A stretch of 64,000 nucleotides of DNA, taken from Peribacillus asahii (GTDB taxonomy: Bacteria > Bacillota > Bacilli > Bacillales > DSM-1321). The position numbers were made by a program, and so were the translations under genes. The number at the start of each line of letters is the position of its first letter. The first letter of the stretch is position 1. Of this stretch, positions 60,466 through 64,000 are shown piece after piece. The DNA is taken from positions 2,342,001 to 2,406,000 of the forward strand of contig NZ_CP026095.1 of the NCBI RefSeq assembly GCF_004006295.1, written 5' to 3'. A model generated the notes under the pieces. It saw nothing but the letters and a program-made list of their open reading frames with translations. It was not told where the DNA came from and did not search any database.

Positions 60466-61659
60466 ATGAAAATTCATCAAAGGCTATTTTTAGTGATTGT
60501 ATTGGTATTCTCTCTAATTGGAACATTAATAATCCCTATTTCAACAAAAGCTGCCACAAAAATTACTCTATCGGCATCGATGAACATATCTTGGAAAAGT
60601 TCAAATGAAAGGGCAGTATCATATATTGATTTAGCTGGAAATGGATATAAGGGGCTTAAAGCTCCAAAAGAATACAAATTAATTGATTCCAAGGGGAAAG
60701 TGCAATATAGATACAAATCTTTAAAAGGTATCTCAGCATCTGCTCTTTATAAGGATGGAACAGCTTATTTAGTGGATGGTTCTGAAAATATTATAGCATT
60801 GAACAAATCTGGTAAGGTCAAGTGGAAAAAGAGATTTAGTAAATATACAGGTCTAGCGGTGGATGTAGCACCAGACGGGGATTTGTATATAACCAGGTTC
60901 TTTGATAAAAAATGGTATATTATAGGGTTAGATTCTAAGAATGGCAAACAGATTTGGATATCCCGTCACCAAGGCGGAGTTGCCCTGGGTTCAAATGATA
61001 CTGTATTGATTCCCAAAGGAGATAATTGGAACAAATTCTCTTATTATAAAAATGGAAAAATACAATGGACAGGTACAACACCAAGTAAAAACCACAAGAT
61101 CCAAAATAATTATATTTCTTTAAAAGGAAATGTAGTTGTAGTCTCTTCAAAAGATATGTTGAATTATCATATACAGGTATATAATTCAAAAGGAAAAGAA
61201 TTACTGGTTAGAAAGATATCTCATGACAGTGAACAATTCCAACAAGTCTTATTTAATGAAAAAGGCAATTTATTAATTGCCGTAATTGATGCAAAGACAG
61301 GAAAGCTTAAACTTGAATGGTATGACACAGTAGGAAAGATTATTAAAAAGATTAGTATCTCAATGCCGAAACGATCTAATGCTAAATATGCTATATCATA
61401 CACTGATTTTATTACACATATTGATAATGCCAATAATATTTTTATACGTTTGACTTCTGATTATATTTATAAATATAACATTTCAGGAAAGCTAGTTGCT
61501 AAAACTAAAATCACAAATAGCTTAAGCGTATCACCACTATGGCAAGATGAGGATCAAAGCCGTTTTGGTTTACTATATTCAAGAAGTGATCTTAAACTTA
61601 AACCCGATGGAGTTTATGACACTGTTGGAATTTACTACACTTTATATAGTTATAAGTAA
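60466..61659 (+). CDS. Secreted beta-propeller protein of PQQ-repeat type
   Basis: A 397-residue exported protein. The signal peptide is MKIHQRLFLVIVLVFSLIG and ends near TKAAT. Then come repeated blades of the form G-x-(I/V)-x-A-L-x-x-x-G-K-x-x-W: NIIALNKSGKVKWKKRF, YIIGLDSKNGKQIWISRH, FSYYKNGKIQWTG, QVYNSKGKELLV, EWYDTVGKIIKK. This fits a PQQ-like or BamB-like propeller, a binding scaffold rather than an enzyme with visible catalytic residues. ATG 60466 follows AGAGGA; the GTG/ATG at 60430 lacks a site. Partner unknown. Confidence 0.7.
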   Translation: MKIHQRLFLVIVLVFSLIGTLIIPISTKAATKITLSASMNISWKSSNERAVSYIDLAGNGYKGLKAPKEYKLIDSKGKVQYRYKSLKGISASALYKDGTAYLVDGSENIIALNKSGKVKWKKRFSKYTGLAVDVAPDGDLYITRFFDKKWYIIGLDSKNGKQIWISRHQGGVALGSNDTVLIPKGDNWNKFSYYKNGKIQWTGTTPSKNHKIQNNYISLKGNVVVVSSKDMLNYHIQVYNSKGKELLVRKISHDSEQFQQVLFNEKGNLLIAVIDAKTGKLKLEWYDTVGKIIKKISISMPKRSNAKYAISYTDFITHIDNANNIFIRLTSDYIYKYNISGKLVAKTKITNSLSVSPLWQDEDQSRFGLLYSRSDLKLKPDGVYDTVGIYYTLYSYK

Positions 61660-61690
61660 AATTTGAATGCTAAGCAAATTTCAATTTATA

Positions 61691-61728
61691 AAAAGTCGAT
61701 CTCTTACGAACAAGAAATCGACTTTTTT
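61691..61728 (+). terminator. Terminator of the secreted propeller gene
   Basis: AAAAGTCGAT pairs with ATCGACTTTT and is followed by a T run, about 30 bases past the stop codon. Confidence 0.8.
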
Positions 61729-61785
61729 ATTGGTCTGCTGTAAAAAGATAATAAAGTTATTTAATTTTAAAAGCTCAAACAAGCA

Positions 61786-61815
61786 TAACCCCGTTCTAAA
61801 TTTAGGACGGGGTTA
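61786..61815. terminator. Second terminator-like hairpin
   Basis: TAACCCCGTTCTA pairs with TAGGACGGGGTTA (one mismatch) around four bases. Confidence 0.5.
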
Positions 61816-61911
61816 AAAATATAGTTGTGTAATTTTTGATGTAAGATACTTCACTATACTAAAAAATATAACAATAAAGTCGTTTAAAAATCTAAGTTTT
61901 ATTCAACTATA

Positions 61912-61965
61912 GCGCCCGATTGTGGAAGATCATTAATGTTGTATTATTAAAGAAAAGCCCCCGTT
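61912..61965. repeat. Dispersed repeat, GCGCCCGATTGT type (copy B)
   Basis: GCGCCCGATTGTGGAAGATC followed about 35 bases later by AGCCCCCGTTA, the same two blocks as at 15144-15220. Confidence 0.5.
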
Positions 61966-62194
61966 AGCCATCCATGAAGCGCAAAAATCAGCGCTTCACC
62001 ACAGAGAATGAAAAAATACTAAGATGTCTATAATGGTTCTTAATCCAGTCAACCAATCTATAGATCAATGAATTGCAGCTCTCTTTTTTTACGAACTAGA
62101 AGGGCCTTCTTTGGTGTTGTCTTTTTTTGTAATAAGAGAAGTTTATTTTCATGGTAGTTCAACAAGGAATTATAATGACCTTATACAAAAATTC

Positions 62195-62593
62195 CTAAAT
62201 CCCGTAATACTTTTTATAAAAATTTAGGACTTCTTCTACATTAAAATCCTCAAAATCTTCTTTACATTTCCGTAAATAGCTTAATTCTTTCTTTGCCTCT
62301 AAAGTATCAATTTTTTTGAGATAACCCAGTGTCTTTTCCAATCCTGCACCACATAATAGTTGAACATCAATATAACAATGTGTATCAAAGTCCTTTTCCT
62401 TTGCTCTCCAAATTAACAGAGTATCGTCAACACATCCTAAAGCAAATAATTGAATACATAGTGTTTTTAAGTATTCATTGTCTTCCGATGATTTATTCTC
62501 TATTTCTTCTTTTAATAAATTTCTGATTCTATCCACAAAATCTATCTTAGGTACTAAACCAAAGTTTTTTAAAAGTTCTTCAGTTTTATCCAT
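62195..62593 (-). CDS. Conserved immunity-like cytosolic protein
   Basis: A 132-residue all-helical soluble protein. The block DDTLLIWRAKEKDFDTHCYIDVQLLCGAGLEKTLGYL (given here as DDTLLIWRAKEKDFDTH and DVQLLCGAGLEKTLGYL) recalls a conserved group of hypothetical proteins found across bacteria, often near polymorphic toxins. I have no name for it. A GGGGGAA site precedes ATG 62593. It stands alone beside an IS110 element, which fits an orphan immunity gene. Family memory is moderate; function is inference. Confidence 0.5.
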   Translation of the reverse strand: MDKTEELLKNFGLVPKIDFVDRIRNLLKEEIENKSSEDNEYLKTLCIQLFALGCVDDTLLIWRAKEKDFDTHCYIDVQLLCGAGLEKTLGYLKKIDTLEAKKELSYLRKCKEDFEDFNVEEVLNFYKKYYGI

Positions 62594-62745
62594 AAATCAA
62601 AGTTCCCCCTGTTTTCCATTTAAAGAACTATATTCTCCTAAATTCATTGTACTTCTTCTTTCACTAAACCAGCTAATAGGATGTCAACATTTTTCAATAA
62701 AAATTCTATAAACAAAGTGATATACTAAAAATGTTCATGCCAAAT

Positions 62746-62776
62746 AACCTTCCTCATTTACATTGGAAGGTTTTTC
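62746..62776. terminator. Terminator near the IS110 left edge
   Basis: AACCTTCC pairs with GGAAGGTT around 11 bases, followed by a T run on the plus strand. Confidence 0.5.
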
Positions 62777-62798
62777 ATGCGTTACCCGATTGTATTTC

Positions 62799-64000
62799 TT
62801 AAACCAAATCCAGGAAATCTTCCCTGCGTTTTAGTAAGGCATAAATCCAATGAATAAGCTTATTTACACATGCAATCATTGCGACTTTAAAAGGTTTTCC
62901 TTCTTCTCGCTTGCGGTCATAGAACTCTTTTAGCTTTTTATTGCGAGAGGATCTAATCCCACAGAGAACAGCCATATATAAGGCATGACGCAATCTGCTT
63001 GAACCTCTCTTGGTGATCCGATTGATTGTCGCTGTAAATTTCCCCGACGAATGTACACTTGGATCAATCCCAGAGAAAGCAACCAGCTTTTTAGGGTGAT
63101 TAAACCGTTCGATCTCTCCAATTTCGGAAATAATCGTTGCCGCGATTTTTTCTCCAATACCGGGGATCGACTGGATAATCTTATATTCTTCTATTTCTCC
63201 TGCCAAGGCATCTATTTGATCATCTAACTTTGCTAGGTGCTCTTGGTATTGGAGAAGCAGTTGAATATACATTTCAAGACTGATCAAATGACTTTGATAA
63301 AATGTGCTCTTAAACGGGTTACGCTGAGCTGCTTCATAAAGTTTTTTTGCCCTTTCTTGTGCCCAGCGTTCCGAACGACTCATACATAAACTCGCAATCT
63401 TATCTGTCACCTTAGATTCTCCAGCCTGTATCACAGATTCTGACGTACTAAATTCCAGAAGTGTGTTTAGAGAAACTTTTGAATACAAATCTCCAAATAC
63501 CCCTTTATATTCAGGAAACACTTGATCTAAAATCGAATGAAACTGTAACTTAGCTTGAACATACAAACCCGTTAGGGTTTCATGTTGTCTTGTGAGATTA
63601 CGGAGGTTTAAAAGCTGGATTCCCCTTTTCTTATAAGGCTCAAGCTCTTCCTTGTAATACAGTTCACACAAACGAAAAGCATCTATTTCATCTGTTTTTA
63701 CCTTTCGCAAACTTGACTTTTTTGCCTGATAAGACAGTAAAGGATTGACCATAATGTATAAGTAATTTTGTTCCTCTAAAAACTGAATGACAGGAGTGTG
63801 ATAATGTCCCGTCGATTCTAATATGACACTTGGTTTCATATCAGCCTCATTTTCCACCACTTTCAAAAAATGAAGTAAAGTATTTAGTCCCTCAGTCGTG
63901 TGGGGTACGCTAAAACTTTTTCCGTACGGCTTTCCCTTATCTAAAAATGCTTGAATCTGACTTTCCCCTTTTGAAACATCCAGGCCGATTACTGGATTCA
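62799..64000 (-). CDS. IS110-family transposase (start codon cut by the window edge)
   Basis: An IS110/IS1111-type RuvC-like DEDD transposase. The frame runs open to the right edge and begins NPVIGLDVSKGESQI, so the ATG lies across position 64001; an internal TTG at 63866 is not the real start. DEDD residues are visible in GLDVSK, VILESTGHYH and VKTDEIDAFRL. The C-terminal transposase_20 domain has IIQSIPGIGEKIAATI, FSGIDPSVHSSGKF and ITKRGSSRLRHALY with the catalytic Ser. The full length is about 400 residues and undamaged. IS110 elements encode a bridge RNA in a flanking non-coding end, which may lie outside the window. Confidence 0.93.
   Translation of the reverse strand, partial: NPVIGLDVSKGESQIQAFLDKGKPYGKSFSVPHTTEGLNTLLHFLKVVENEADMKPSVILESTGHYHTPVIQFLEEQNYLYIMVNPLLSYQAKKSSLRKVKTDEIDAFRLCELYYKEELEPYKKRGIQLLNLRNLTRQHETLTGLYVQAKLQFHSILDQVFPEYKGVFGDLYSKVSLNTLLEFSTSESVIQAGESKVTDKIASLCMSRSERWAQERAKKLYEAAQRNPFKSTFYQSHLISLEMYIQLLLQYQEHLAKLDDQIDALAGEIEEYKIIQSIPGIGEKIAATIISEIGEIERFNHPKKLVAFSGIDPSVHSSGKFTATINRITKRGSSRLRHALYMAVLCGIRSSRNKKLKEFYDRKREEGKPFKVAMIACVNKLIHWIYALLKRREDFLDLV

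Larger units (their letters stand above)
61660..62194. other. Gene-free stretch with terminators and a dispersed repeat
   Basis: About 535 bases. It holds two hairpins (61691-61728, 61786-61815) and the repeat at 61912-61965, and a GCGCTTCA-type hairpin near 61977-62000. No gene is supported. Confidence 0.5.

Noticed and set aside
1..64000. CRISPR array, tRNA, rRNA, or prophage
   Set aside because: No regularly spaced repeats, cloverleaf genes, rRNA segments or phage structural genes were seen. The dispersed repeats are far apart and irregular.

Overview
The window comes from a low-GC, endospore-forming Firmicute of the Bacillaceae. The evidence is AT-rich DNA, strong GGAGG-type ribosome sites, a cwlJ-type spore cortex hydrolase, a LysM-GH18 spore-type hydrolase, and a siderophore operon in the order known for rhizobactin/schizokinen (schizokinen is a Bacillus/Priestia megaterium product). 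It looks like an accessory, actively decaying stretch of chromosome: stress and metal genes alternate with insertion sequences and at least a dozen broken genes. No tRNA, rRNA, CRISPR array or replication origin was seen.

Layout. 1-7.4 kb: end of a PQQ-type sugar dehydrogenase, msrAB, a MarR regulator beside a thioesterase stub and nitronate monooxygenase, a cupredoxin, a PoxB-type pyruvate oxidase and a stub of an OFA-type transporter. 7.5-13.5 kb: two copies of one 1293-bp IS3/IS150-type element in opposite orientation flank an isochorismatase-like hydrolase, an FMN reductase and LtrA. Each copy sits in the loop of a copy of the same palindromic repeat. 13.6-26.4 kb: housekeeping and spore genes (GH18 hydrolase with a premature stop, HAD phosphatase, map, amidohydrolase, cwlJ, tag), a three-gene polar amino-acid ABC importer, an IS110 remnant, an aldo/keto reductase, and a GTP cyclohydrolase II homologue preceded by a small acidic peptide gene.

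26.7-36.4 kb is mainly a metal-handling island. It holds copC-copD diverging from an ArsR-type repressor with two identical operators, a Cys-pair-rich leader frameshifted away from a CadA-type P1B ATPase, tatA with a tatC stub, a ZIP transporter and a Tat-exported multicopper oxidase. The ATPase should export divalent metal, CopC/CopD and the oxidase handle copper outside the membrane, and TatA sits next to its likely client. 37.6-39.4 kb: a cytochrome P450 and a structured, apparently protein-less IS605/TnpB-like right end. 39.7-49.3 kb: a seven-gene hydroxamate-citrate siderophore operon (rhbA, B, C, D, E, an MFS exporter, rhbF) behind two Fur-box-like sites. The acetyltransferase rhbD carries a frameshift near its 5' end.

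49.3-64 kb: small hypothetical and putative spore-associated genes, DoxX-like and pirin proteins, a frameshifted SDR, a CBS-domain protein, a polymorphic-toxin remnant, DUF1456, an IS6 remnant, a VTC-domain gene whose truncated end abuts an N-terminally truncated histidine kinase, unknown membrane and secreted proteins, an immunity-like protein, and an IS110 transposase running to the right edge. Dispersed palindromes of two families recur in the intergenic regions. All family assignments are from reading motifs; no database search was run.
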